Source: Notospermus geniculatus (taxonomy: Eukaryota; Nemertea; Pilidiophora; Heteronemertea; Lineidae). From it: a stretch of DNA of 64,000 bases. Below, piece after piece: positions 17,901-29,200 of this stretch. The stretch lies in the NCBI GenBank assembly GCA_002633025.1, contig NMRB01000326.1, positions 118,376 to 182,375 on the forward strand. Reading direction: 5' to 3'. Below the pieces are notes generated by a model, which made no database searches, was not told where the DNA came from, and worked only from the letters and a program-made list of their open reading frames with translations. Made by a program: the position numbers and the translations under genes. Each line of letters opens with the position of its first letter. Within the stretch, counting starts at the first letter, position 1.

Positions 17901-20900
17901 TGCTCCGTCCATTACCCATTGCTGAAATGACGTCAGTGCACGAATACCATCGGCAGCGTGACGTTGCTATGGGTGACGTCACAAACTTTATGCTGTGCGA
18001 TTGATGACCTCACAAATGGATGCTGGTCGACGTCACGTCAGGTTACCATGGTTACGTCCAAACAACGTCTGCACGCACGTGACGTCATCAGTGATGTGAC
18101 GTCATGTTGGATGGAACGTTCTGACCACGTGCTCCGTCCATTACCCATTGATGACGTCAGTGCACGAATACCATCGGCAGCGTGACGTTGCTATGGGTGA
18201 CGTCACAAACTCTCGAAACTGCTTCAAACACCTGTTTCGAAAAATCACTTATATAGGTGCGATGTGATAAATTTTTCCAAATTGTTTGGTGCCGTTCCAA
18301 TCATAAGACTTTGGAATCACGTATGCCAAATATCACGTCATTCGAGTCAGGAATAAGAACGGAGATAGAGTTACAAAAAACCCCGATTCGGAAATAATAT
18401 ATAGGCCTAAGATGAGATGAAGATACCGGTAGCATCTACACCTGATTACTGGCAGAAACAAAGAGTTCAGCAAGGTTTGGGATAAAGATCACTGGGTGAA
18501 TGCACAGAAGCTAGGGATGACTGAAGTAACAGGGTGATGAAGGTGCGATAGGGAGATCACTAAGCAGGTCGGCCACTTTACTTCTGGGTAGTATGATCCC
18601 TTTGGTCTTGAGATGCAAGAAAAGACTGGTAAACTTGGGGGTCCCTATATGACAAGGTCAGGGCAGTTGGATATTCTGAGGAGTTTCAAGGGGTTTCAAG
18701 CGGAGCCACAGGTAAGATACTGATTGCTACTGGGAGTAGGGGTTTACCTGCTCCAATTCTGCCCCTTCTCAAGAGCCTCCCTAGACAGGACAAGATAAGA
18801 CAACTGATAACATTCTATTGCACACATCTCCGAGAACAAGAGTATCAGCATGAAACTCGTAACGTAAAGGGGCCTACAGTGAGCAAACGGATGGACCAAG
18901 ACCAAGAGATTATAAACCAGACACTAAGTTTTGAATCATATCACAAGATAGAAGAAAGTGCATGTTAAGTGGGATGACGTAATTCAAGATCATCGGTACT
19001 TTGAGTAGTTGACATGCAGGACAAGATATCTGCATCAAAAGTTGCTGGGAGAAGAATGTTAAGTCATCTTACCTTTCTCTTGAGCTGGTTTACCTCTGAC
19101 CAGGTCCATAGTCGCCACCATCTCATCGTGAATACCGTTGAGGACACACGACAAGAACTCTTCGGCATCTTCTTGTTTGCCTTGCTGCAAATGTTAGAGA
19201 GGGCGATTAAGAGAGTCCAGTCAGATGGTGGTGGGGGGGAGGGAGGGGGGTTCTCAATAACATGCGTGAACCATGATTGTTGAAAGACCCAGTGGCATAT
19301 AAATACATGTAGACTCGTGGTTATCTTGTTGAGCCAGAATCATATCTGTACCCAAGACAAAGATATTCACCTTAAATGCATCTGTTGACTTGATCTTAGA
19401 CAGCATATTGTAGACATATGTTGGCTCAAAAGCAACACCAGGACAGATGTCCTGGACACGGTCACGTTTACCCGAGTTCTTCATTCCTGAATCGAAAGGC
19501 AAGGCACGATATGAAAATACTTCTTCAGAAACAACAATCCAAGATGTCCAAAACCAAACAGATAACGATGAACTGACATACATGTACAGATTGAGATTCA
19601 CATTTATGGAAAAATTATTCATCTTCTACCACAAAACTGTCAAATTAGACAAACTCAGAATGATTAATGACAAGCCATACCCAAAGTCTCAAAAGATTAC
19701 TGCCATCCACAGAACCTACCTGGGTACTTCATAAATGAGAACTCGTTAACGAACAGCACCAGGCTGTCGGTGATCGGAGTGGACGTTGGCCCTCGCACCT
19801 TTTCTTTGATGGCAGACAATGATTTTAGAAGGTTGAAGAATGGCGGACATGCCAGAAGAGCTTGAAGAGTCTGCACGAAGGTTAAGGAACAGAGTATCCA
19901 ACACCTGTAGTGCCCTAGGACACAACCACATCACTGTTTTATTATTATTATAAAGCGGATTGTTCGCGTCTGTCCAAAGTGAACCAAAAATAATAAAACA
20001 ACCCGTTGTATTCGTAACAACAACTGCTAAATGCATTGCGGCGGCCGCTCCGGAAACTGTTCTGTGGAATCTTTGACTCGGCGCGAATAGTCCGCTTTAA
20101 GTCCTCAAAGGTTTAAAAGGATACGGCATTGACATAGCACCAGTTTCCACGATTGATGAGGCCTCTTGGTTGCAGTGATGCTGGACGGTGGCTTAGTTGA
20201 ATCTCCAGGAGTTGATCTGAAAATGACAACAGAGAAGATGACCGACTAGTTTTATTCAAGGTGTCGAGGAGCTGAATCTATAGAGTTACACAGAAGTAGC
20301 AGTGTTGACAGAGCCTAGTGTAGTACCGGTAGTCCTATAGCTACGATATTCACAGCACAGTGGCAAGGATTGAAATGAATGACCCGACCGGATCAAAAAC
20401 TTACTTCCGATTTGTTTGGCTGTCTTGTCATCCTCGGGGGACACAGTTTCCTCCACTTTCACAGAATTCACCTGGACTTCTTTGGCCTGTTCATGATTCA
20501 CCTGACTAACATATGGTATGGGTCCTTGTGTTGGTTCCTTTGGCGCCGTGTTCTTGAATAAGCCAGCCCAAGTTGTGGGTTTAGGGGCTGGAGCGACTTT
20601 GGCAGCAGGTTGAGGGACAGGAGCTGGAGAACTCTCCTTCACGTCCGGTTTCACATTCGCAGTCTCCACTTCCGATTTCTTGCTCTCAAAATCAACACTA
20701 ACTGCAGAGGACGTGTTCGGTTCAACCGACACAGAGTCGCCTAGTTTTGACGTAGGTGCATTCTCACTTGCCTCAAACCAATCCACTGGATCAGTCGGGC
20801 CTGTCTCCGCATTTGACATCACTGAATCATTACTCATCACTTTTTCTGTATTCTGTACACTGTCTGCACCAACAGGCGGCGCCACTTTTCCCACTTCATC

Positions 20901-22751
20901 ATTCTTTTCCGCTGCTTTCACAGCCTCACTTGGCTCCAACATTTTGTCCTGACTATACGTATCAACAGTACCACCCTTAGCCACAGGCTGTTCTGTCCTT
21001 CCATCCATATTTGAATTTTCAATACTGCTAGTCATATTTGAAACAACAGTTTCTAAATTTGTTGTTTCATTTGAATACACATTATCATCATCTTCAATAT
21101 TAATTGTGACACTATCTGACGGGCGAACATGACTTAGTTGTGTTTGTGTACCGGGTTGTTGATTACATATAACTACACCACTTTCCTGCACAGAGGAATA
21201 TCCTTGAGCACTGGACAAAGTTTCAGAAGGCACTTTCTCATCCCCAGTTATACTATTTCCCCTAGTTCTGTAACATTCTAACTGATTATAATAATCTGGA
21301 GGACGTTTCTTTTTATTCCTTCGCACATATTGTTTAGCATAGCGACTATTGTTTGACTGTTCATTTCCACTATTCTGCACTGAATCAACAGCGGTACTTG
21401 TTGTAGTACAGTTGTCATTTTGTTTTCCTAATGCATCACCGGACGACAGAGGAGCATACCCAGGTGGAGGGCGAGTCTCCCACTGGTCCACAGGTTCGGT
21501 TGGAGCAGGACCATCCCGAAACTGACACCCAGTTGTGCCATCAACATGGCCAAATTGCAAGGGCCCACCTGGGCCTGGCGCAGGTTCAGGAACAAATTCC
21601 TGAGCACGAATGTTTAACTCTTGCAAGTCATTCACGTCGTGGGTGACATTGATTTCATTACTGTAGACCGTTGCAGCATTTGCCAGGCCCGTCTCATCAA
21701 ATGGAAACTGAAAAGTGGAAAAACATGAAGTACCGGAGGTAATGAGCAGCAAAGTATTATACAACTGTGTACCAGGATGGTTACAGCACAGATCGTGATT
21801 GGACAAGACCAGGGTAATGAGCAGGCCCACTCTAACCCAATCAAGAGTCTAACTGAGGGCAGTTGTCAATTGAGCAACATTGCATTACAACAATCTTCAC
21901 CTTCTCACACTCACCTCAACTCCAACTCGATCTCCAGCTTTTTTCGGTCGCAAGACCTCAATAATTCTATCCTTCTCATCGTCGGGAAGATCACTGAAGT
22001 CTCCAAATATCAAACCCTAAAAAACGAAAGCAATCCACCCAACAATTTAGATATCAAAGCTGGCTACTCGCTATAGGTTGGCCTAGCCTAGTACAGAAGG
22101 CCCAATGGTTGGTCATGGCTAGTAGTCTTGGCCTAGGCCTAGCCTAGTCTCAAATCATCTTCTCCTTTTTGTAGGCAGCAGAGGCCTTCCCTCCTCTGTC
22201 CGAACCGAAGACAAGCTAGGCCTAGGCCTCGCGCCAGTGAGCGAGGGATCGGATCGATCATTGAATCAATAATGTTGGACGTGTTGTCGTTGGTTGTTGA
22301 CCTTCGCCTTCGAATTCGATTCGTCCTTTTGATCAGTTGTGAGTTGATTGATGTGTGGATGAGTTTGTTGATGGCTCGAGATATAGGCCTAGGCCTAGGC
22401 CTAGGCCTACAAGCCTAGGCCCTACCTAGGCTACTTCGTCTCAGGCTTGGAGAAATGATAAATGCACCAACCATGGCCGATGGACGAGAGACAGCTGTGC
22501 TCTCTCTGTGCACATTTACACTAGGCCTGGGTGTAGATAGATGTATACAAAATGCACAGTCTGAATGCACGCCGGCTGCCTGCATGCAGGTTGGGCTGGC
22601 ACGGAATCAAAAATGAAAGGAACATACTCGGTTTGATGCTCAATTTCTCAACATTGAATCACTTTACAATCAAACACTTCACGTATACGTGTTCGCATCA
22701 AACCTGTGTTTTGTCAGAATATTGCTTTTTTACCTGATATGAAAAATCCAT
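14990..22751 (-). CDS. USP10: USP10-like ubiquitin carboxyl-terminal hydrolase (11 exons, 878 aa)
   Basis: Deubiquitinase, cytosolic. Exons: 22734-22751, 21915-22016, 20405-21707, 20125-20216, 19720-19870, 19371-19486, 19073-19184, 16561-16679, 16006-16369, 15478-15543 and 14990-15183. All phases agree and the sum is 2637 nt with the stop. Residues 10-13 are FGDF, the motif by which USP10 binds the G3BP NTF2-like domain. Residues 71-80 ([10 protein letters not shown]) match the PAM2 motif for PABP. Residues 81-470 are low-complexity apart from KKKRPPDYY and WAGLF. The catalytic domain has the Cys box [13 protein letters not shown] (C501), [21 protein letters not shown], the His box AAGGHY (H827) and [11 protein letters not shown]. 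It ends [13 protein letters not shown]. Vertebrate USP10 is about 800 aa; the extra length is in the disordered part. The tiny first exon MDFSYQ was chosen because it joins in phase to GLIFGDF. Confidence 0.95.
15588..15612. repeat. (GTATTT)n microsatellite
   Basis: About four copies of GTATTT in a USP10 intron. Confidence 0.8.
15639..15780. repeat. Probable MITE with imperfect inverted ends
   Basis: Starts AGGGTTTCTGCCAGA and ends CCTCTGGTGGAAACACT, an imperfect inverted pair. The interior repeats 'gagggtaata' and 'gagggtactcacatattaccctgagtacc'. It lies in a USP10 intron. Confidence 0.45.
16876..17615. mobile_element. 740-bp non-autonomous DNA transposon with 15-bp perfect TIRs
   Basis: Left end CAGTGTTCTCCAACT (16876-16890) is the exact reverse complement of the right end AGTTGGAGAACACTG (17601-17615). 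CCGTG occurs immediately outside on both sides (16871-16875 and 17616-17620), consistent with a 5-bp target duplication. Short overlapping ORFs inside show no transposase motif. The superfamily is uncertain: CAGTG ends look hAT-like, but hAT normally gives 8 bp. Confidence 0.75.
17669..18215. repeat. Tandem array of ~210-230-bp units rich in TGACGTCA
   Basis: The landmark CCACGTGCTCCGTCCATTA recurs at about 17687, 17896 and 18125. Each unit also carries GGCAGCGTGACGTTGC, TGGGTGACGTCACAAAC or TCACGTCAGGTTACCATGG type stretches. The array holds several full TGACGTCA palindromes (CRE consensus) and CACGTG E-boxes. It lies in USP10 intron 7. From 18216 to 19072 I see only a weak trace of a LINE-like C-terminal peptide (VPIIRLWNH near 18290) and otherwise nothing. 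Confidence 0.8.
19951..20099. repeat. Short MITE in USP10 intron
   Basis: Left end TAAAGCGGATTGTTCGCG and right end CGCGAATAGTCCGCTTTA are inverted with two mismatches. It lies between USP10 exons 20125-20216 and 19720-19870. Confidence 0.65.
22070..22440. repeat. AGGCCT-rich low-complexity stretch
   Basis: Repeated TAGGCC/GGCCTA units, densest as (TAGGCC)n at 22384-22410, in USP10 intron 1. Similar clusters occur at 32040-32060 and 32160-32260, so the motif is dispersed rather than locus-specific. Confidence 0.7.
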
Positions 22752-23471
22752 GACTTTAGCACGTATTTTCAAAGGTCATGCCTTCCCCAAAAATGCCGAC
22801 ATCTTCAGTCTTGTGCGCAGGAAGTTCAAATGCGCATGCGTAGCAAAGCTGTACGAGGGCGCTGCGATCGTGCCTCAAAGATTTTTGGCACGAAAATTTG
22901 CATTTAAAAGTTTCATTTCTCTCGCAACATTCCGTCTTTCCCGGTCGGGACCTCCATTTACTCAATAGCTGCATCTCCGATATACAGATTTTTCGTATGC
23001 ATCAACCTGTGTCTTTGTCATTTCGCATATTTTCATTAAAAAAGTGCAGCCGCCCTCTCAAGTGAAGCATGTATATGGAACGCCAAATGTGAAATAATCG
23101 TACATGTATCCCATTCTATGGGACGCCTATTACGAATAAAAATTACAGCTGCACCCATGGCATTGAACCAGATTAACCCCTGCCCCCGGACTTTGATTCA
23201 ATAAACTAATCTTATTCTAATTGGCTTAGGTTTTGTGTGATGATGAACTCTATCATCAGTCCCACTAGCAGTGTTTCAATCTCAATTGTCCTTGAGCAAG
23301 ACACTTTACCCCCTATAATGTAACACAGAACATAACATGATTCAGCCAGTTTTGCCAAATAGGGCCCTAGGGCCTAGCCAAAAGTCCACCTCAGCTATTG
23401 TCTTACACTACATCTCATGACAGTGCATGATATGAATCATGATGATAGATTTGTTACCGTTCCACTTCCAG
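22752..23471. promoter_or_regulatory. Shared intergenic region of divergent USP10 and LIPT1
   Basis: The 720 bp separating the two start codons must hold the 5' UTRs and promoters of both genes. No TATA box stands out at a sensible place. At 23451-23471 a pyrimidine-rich run ending TTCCACTTCCAG abuts the LIPT1 ATG, suggesting a 5'-UTR intron. The ATGs at 23439 would only matter if that intron is retained. Confidence 0.55.
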
Positions 23472-25399
23472 ATGTTTACCCACACAGCTGGAAAGGTATC
23501 GGGCTTGACCAAAAATTTGTGGCAGGCAGCTGTTAGATCAGTTCGTGGGGCAAAGCAACCGACAAGACACTACACTTCCGGACCAAGAAGGACAAAATAC
23601 AAGGTTTACTTGTTGACCTCTGATAGTATCTATGACAATCTGGCATTTGAGAACTGGCTCTACTGCAATCAAAACTTCGATGACGTCAATCTTCTGTTGT
23701 TATGGCGGAGTAAGCCGTGTGTCGTTGTAGGACGCCATCAGAATCCTTGGGTTGAATGTGATGTTAATCAAGCTCGGCTACAACAAATTGATATAGCACG
23801 TCGCTACAGCGGAGGGGGTGCAGTGTACCATGATCTTGGTAACTTGAATTGTTCATTTTTCACCTGTCGAGCTGATTATGACAGGACTAAGAACTCCCAG
23901 TTGATAGTGAATGCTTTGAATAAGAAATGGAACATGGATGTGCAGGTGGCTTCTGTCAGGGACGACATATTTCTTGACTCATTCTATAAGGTAGGCCTGC
24001 TTTCTGACATCATAAATACATTTCAACAGTCTTGGCAATTCTGAAGGACACTTTCAGCATGTTCTGTCAGCTTCCCATTGATAGGGTTCATAAGGTTAAT
24101 GATTTGGGTGGTTTATAAGTTGTGATGAAATGGCCACAGACATGACAGGCAGTGACGGTGTCCGTCTTTTCATTTTCAGATATCTGGATCTTCATCCAAG
24201 CTTGGCCCAACAGTTGCCTATCATCACTGCACATTGCTCTTCAATGTAGACAAGAAGCGTCTTGCTGGTATACTGCATACAAATTCAGTGAGTGTCAGTG
24301 AGAAGACCCAAGATACAGAATAGCACAAAATTGACACACAAAATGATAATAAGCAAGAAGTCAATCTCCAGAATTCACGAATTTTCGACCCCAAACGGGG
24401 TCTTTTTCAAGTGGAACTTTACAATCTGAAACTCTAGAAAAGACTCAAAAACTCTAGAAAAGACTGTCTTTTCTAGAGTTTCAGATTGTAAAGTTCCACT
24501 TGAAAAAGACCCCGGTTGGGGTCGAAAATTCGTGAATTCTGGAGATTGACTTCTTGCTTATTGTCAGTAAGAAGACAGAACACCCCAATGGAGAGCCAGT
24601 AATGTCGTCCTGAATGATGCCTTTCATTGTTGGGTGAAACTGCTACTTCTGTGGTATATTCCTGGCCCAATGGTTATGTATTTCATTTGTCTGATTCCAG
24701 TTGGGGCTGAAAAGTAGTGCCACAGAAAGTGTCCGCTCCAGGGTGAAGAACTTGTGTGAGATCCAGCCAGAGATCACGTATGAAACTCTTGCTATGGCTA
24801 TTGCTGAGGTTTACCTTCAACAAGGAAATCATGCGGTGAGATTTTTTGTGTCATTCTGGAAACACACTCTGTAATCTTTGATTTTTATCGAGATTCACCC
24901 CAGTGTTATGTAAAACTAGACCAGCTTCCTGCCTGGGGTACACTTGAGTAGTGATTGCTACCACTGAGATCTTTCTGTCTTCCATCTATTTTAGGATAAT
25001 AAGCTTGAAGTCATCGACCCTACTTCGGACCTTCACTACCCTGGTGTGAAAGAAATGGTGAAGGAACTTAAGACATGGTCCATGATATTTGGGCGGACTC
25101 CAAAATTCAGTGTGACACGAATGTTCTCTCATGACTTGACCAATGAAATCCACACCTTGAAATTCCATGTGGATGTTGAAAAAGGACTTGTGAAGAACTT
25201 CAAGATCAGTCTGGAGCCAGCATCACCAGGTTTGGCACAAGACTGGTTTGTGTACCTAGAATCCCAGGTCGTGGGCTCTGAGTTTCTGTGGGAGGTTATA
25301 GAAAGGAAAATATTGGACTCAATGGCAGGATATGCACTAGATCAAGACTTTGTATCATGGGTGAAAGAATATTTATATAAGCTTTTTACATTAAGATAA
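23472..25399 (+). CDS. LIPT1: Lipoyltransferase 1 (4 exons, 388 aa)
   Basis: Mitochondrial enzyme that moves lipoyl groups onto the E2 subunits of 2-oxo-acid dehydrogenases. Exons 23472-23990, 24180-24287, 24701-24835 and 24995-25399 are joined in phase 0 throughout. Residues 1-45 are basic and lack acidic residues, as in a mitochondrial presequence. The lipoate-binding loop is IARRYSGGGAVYHDLGN (SGGG at 113-116), preceded by VVVGRHQNPWVECD. The conserved lysine motif is KISGSSSKLGPTVAYHHCTLL (K173, K180). The C-terminal half has ELKTWSMIFGRTPKFSVTR. Length and order match the family. The start at 23472 sits directly after a splice-acceptor-like CAG; an in-frame ATG 33 bases upstream is less likely. 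Confidence 0.95.
24348..24562. repeat. Long foldback in LIPT1 intron 2
   Basis: Two arms of about 97 bp, almost perfectly complementary, run from AATAAGCAAGAAGTC to GACTTCTTGCTTATT. They include TTCGACCCCAA...GGGGTC, which is itself a small hairpin. The spacer is about 21 bp and repeats ACTCTAGAAAAGACT. In the pre-mRNA this would form a strong stem. Confidence 0.9.
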
Positions 25400-25428
25400 A
25401 GTACTTTACAATGTTTGTTTTTGTAGTG

Positions 25429-25635
25429 TTAATTACAAATCCGTCGCCTTTTCCCTCTGCCAGTGTTGTAGACTGGTCCCCCGCCCTCTAAATGCTCCAC
25501 TCCATGTGTATAGGAAAGCCTCTTAAGGACAGGGGCCAGTTGGGGCGATTGCCACCAACTGCAGAAAGTGGTTTTGTGGTCTTTGTTATCCAAGGCTGGA
25601 GAATTCTTTGAGTTCACGGCTGATGACGCCATTTT
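25429..25635 (-). CDS. Possible small protein gene, tail-to-tail with LIPT1
   Basis: A short ORF whose most plausible start gives MASSAVNSKNSPALDNKDHK (ATG preceded by GGTAAA). It ends GGGPVYNTGRGKRRRICN, about 68 codons, 30 bp from the LIPT1 stop. A longer in-frame start lies at 25677. The basic GRGKRRR tail and balanced composition look protein-like, but I do not recognise the family and see no splice sites. Confidence 0.3.
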   Translation of the reverse strand, partial: KMASSAVNSKNSPALDNKDHKTTFCSWWQSPQLAPVLKRLSYTHGVEHLEGGGPVYNTGRGKRRRICN

Positions 25636-25761
25636 ACCAATGAATTCGTTTGCCTTGTCCGTTTTCGCACGTGTCATCAGATCTTATCCCCTGAGTATGC
25701 AACAACTACATGTACATGATGTAGGCTACAACTTGCGGTGGTCGTACAGAGTCGACACACC

Positions 25762-25844
25762 AACATCATCCTGTCAACATCATCCTGCCAACATCATCCT
25801 GCCAACATCATCCTGTCAACATCATCCTGCCAACATCATATCCT
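25762..25844. repeat. 14-bp minisatellite, about 6 copies
   Basis: Tandem copies of AACATCATCCTGYC, with C/T alternation at position 13. Confidence 0.9.
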
Positions 25845-26243
25845 ACATGTGTTCTTTGAATCATTCGAATCTTGGTGACTTCTCATTGTAGAGCGCGAAG
25901 ATTCATAAGATATTGGTGGAGACGGTGCGTAATGAGTTGCCGGCGGCTGAAAGAACAGACTGAAATTTCAATCCTTAATGTTTCAGTTGTCGAATAGTTG
26001 TTACGGTCGTAATGAATGCGGTCAATCACCGACCAGCCAGTTATTCTTGCCTAGATTTTAGAATACTAATGCTGCTTCACACCTATTGCGCATCGATTTG
26101 GCTAACGCGCATCGAAACCGATATAAATACCGGTTTCTTAAAGTGATCTATTTCGATTTGAGTGTGACGCGTTGTATCGGAATAAGAATTCGATTCGATA
26201 TAAAACCCTAGTGTGAACACGGCAATATTCTTCTCCATGTTTT

Positions 26244-29200
26244 CTAACAATGTTTACCACTGAGTTCCACCACCTCAACGCCGATCAAGACTTTGTATGT
26301 CATGGGACTTTGCCTACCTGGCTCGCCGTATTTTCTTCTTTCTTCTTTTTTATTGGGCAAACCTTTTGGCGTAAGAAACGTCCACTTTTTCTTTCTCTGA
26401 CGAGGTTCTACCGCATCTTCAGTCGCCTCTGTCTACAAACAACGCCAGATTGTCAAATCCTCGAGTAACGAGCCTATTTCTGGGAAAGGGTGTCATAATG
26501 TCAGTATTATTTTGTCATTTTGTGATACTTACCGTCGGTTGACTCGTCCTGCTTTCTGCTATAGCACCATTTTCCCCTGCTCCACTTTCCTCAGCAGGGC
26601 CACCTTGGTCCGCGTCACCCCCCTCATGCATTGAGCTGTGACCACTCCCCGAATCATCATCCTCTCGTACCCGAGGTGATTGAGACCACATCTCCGATTC
26701 GTGCCGACTCTGCGAGGGGCTGCGAGAACGTTCCCTACTCGAAGACCGATTGTGCGCAGTGTCTTCGCTCCCATTCGGAGGTATTCGTTCAATTATATCT
26801 TGTTTTGATATGCCGTCCTCTGAAGAATCATGCAACGTTTGCCTCTTTGATCGTCTTATATTGGGTTCAGTCACAAAGTTACCTTTTGTATCATCAATGT
26901 CATTCAGACTCACGGACTCTCTCTCCTGCGAATGTGATCCTACGAACCTACTCTCCCACTCCGAATTTCTCCGGCTATGGGTAATGTTTGCGTCACTTGC
27001 GGGACGAAAGAAGAGAGGTCCCCTTCCCGCATCTGTTCTGGGTGAACATGGCGAAGAAAGCTCAACATCATCTGGTAAGACGGTCTGTTTATGTACAACA
27101 GCATCACTATTCTGTTTCGTCCTAGTAGCAGGCAATTCTGGCGATCCCTCCCCTCGGCTGATTTCGTCGTCACTTTCCGGTCCGTGTACGAGAGATCTCT
27201 TTCGTTCCACAGTATTCCGTCGCCCACTGTTTTCATAGATCCTTGTCGTTATTCCCTCCGATACATTCCGATCACTCCCGGCTGTCTCAATCTCATCGCT
27301 TTCTGTTCCAAAGAAGATGGTCCCGCTCTGTTGTTCGTCAATACTAATACTTGTTGCCCCCTCAGACATTCTCTCATCGCTTCCGGGTTGATAGAATATG
27401 GCCCCTCCCCCTTCATCACTGTCTTGTCTGTCAATGCCCACATCACTTCTTGCTGCCCATTCAGACACCCGTCTATCATATGTCCCCTCATATTCTCCTC
27501 GATTGCTATTGGTAGTATTGACTTCATCAGCACTGCTTCGTCCGTCACTACTTTTCTCTTCCCCACTCGCCACACATTCTGATATTCCTCTGTCATATTG
27601 TCTTTTATAATGTTCATTATCACGTGCCTGATAGAATACTGTTCCTCCCCTGCCCGAACTAATCGAAAAAGCCGAAGAGGATACATCTGAATCTGCCGAC
27701 TTCCGACTGCCAACATCCCCCAAGTAAAAAATCGTTCCCTTATCGTCGACGCTGCCTATTCCACCCTTTGTCGAACTGGTATCGCTTGGTGAGCTGCCTG
27801 CACCATTAGATGGAGCGCGGACAATAATGAGAGCTTCCTCTCTGTGAATTTGTCGTCGAAATTGCTTTATGACGTTTCGAACACTCCTGTACTAGAAGAA
27901 AAGAGTAAGCACGTACACTAAAAGCAAAAAGGGCAGACTGATGGCGAGTCGAAATTCGCAAACATACATTCATGTACCGTTTCCCCTTCCTTTGCAATAT
28001 TCGTGATCGATTGAATCATGGAGCCGTATTCTAGTTAATTCTTTGTTTGCACTGCAGTACAGGAGGCGTCTAGAATGCGGGCCAAGGTTCTGTTTCTAAG
28101 AGAAAGGTGGAAGTCGCGTTTGTACATCAATGTATTACAATACAAGTGGGGGTATCATAGTTTCTGATCTGAAGTCTTAGGACTCTACCTTCTTATAGAG
28201 AAACACGACAGAGCAGAGAAGGATGAAACACACAACCAGAAGCAATCCCAACAGGATCCAGACGTTTTCACTCGTCAAGAAGCCGGACTGAAACGAATGA
28301 GAGTGCCAATTATTACTTCACGTGCAATCGCTGAGGTACCCCATCTAGGGCCTATTTGCGAACCTTGTCGATTTATCAGCTGACCAAACACATGGAACGT
28401 GTGTCAGTGGCGCGTGGTTGTCTGTGGGGTAAAACAACTTGCTAAATACGGTGAACAGACTGGATACTTACACCCTCACTTTCTGTCGTCTCGGGAACTG
28501 TAGTGGATATAAGTAAATGAAGTAAGAATAGAAGAAAGGGAAGGGGAATTATATTCATGGTCTGAGTAGTGGTCATGTAGTCCAAAGTTCGAAACCTTGT
28601 CTGAAGTTTCGTTGCCTTCCAACCTTACGATATTATTCATTCCCTTTCGGCCTTCTGTTCGTTAGTCGGGAGACTTTCCTGCCGTCAGAGGCCACCACCA
28701 GTTAGCGGTCCTAGAACGTTACGAAATTTGACGTCACAGGGAAGAAATGCATGCCACTACGTCACTCATAATGGCATGGACGCCATGACTTACATCTGTG
28801 ACGTCAACTTTTCTGACGTTCTAGGACTGCTAAATGGGAGGCGTCCAGCGCCGTAAAGTATCCCATTGAAAGTGATATGTTAATCATCTCGATCATTTTG
28901 TTACTTACGCTCTCCCGTGCGTAGGAGGTTGACGATATCAAGACGCTGGTGTACTTCATTGGGATCGTAATGCCCCTGGGCTTCATCGCCTAGGTTCAAA
29001 TCGAGGTCCACAAGTTTTCCTGATGGCGGCACTTTGGCTGGTGTGCTAGAGTTCACTGGTGTCATGAGTGCATCTAGAAAATAAAAAAAAAACAACCGCT
29101 GTCATTGTACAAAATCATGATTGATGCTGACACGTCAGGATTTCCATTAGTTCACAAAAGGACGCACGTTCGTATAAATTAGAAAGGCGCAACTTGCACT

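Noticed and set aside
20680-20980. Plus-strand ORFs opposite USP10 exon 3
   Set aside because: Antisense shadows of the large USP10 exon.
26559-27610. ORFs of 70-163 codons on both strands at 26.5-27.7 kb
   Set aside because: Other-frame readings of the Ser/Asp-rich tail exon of the 770-aa protein.
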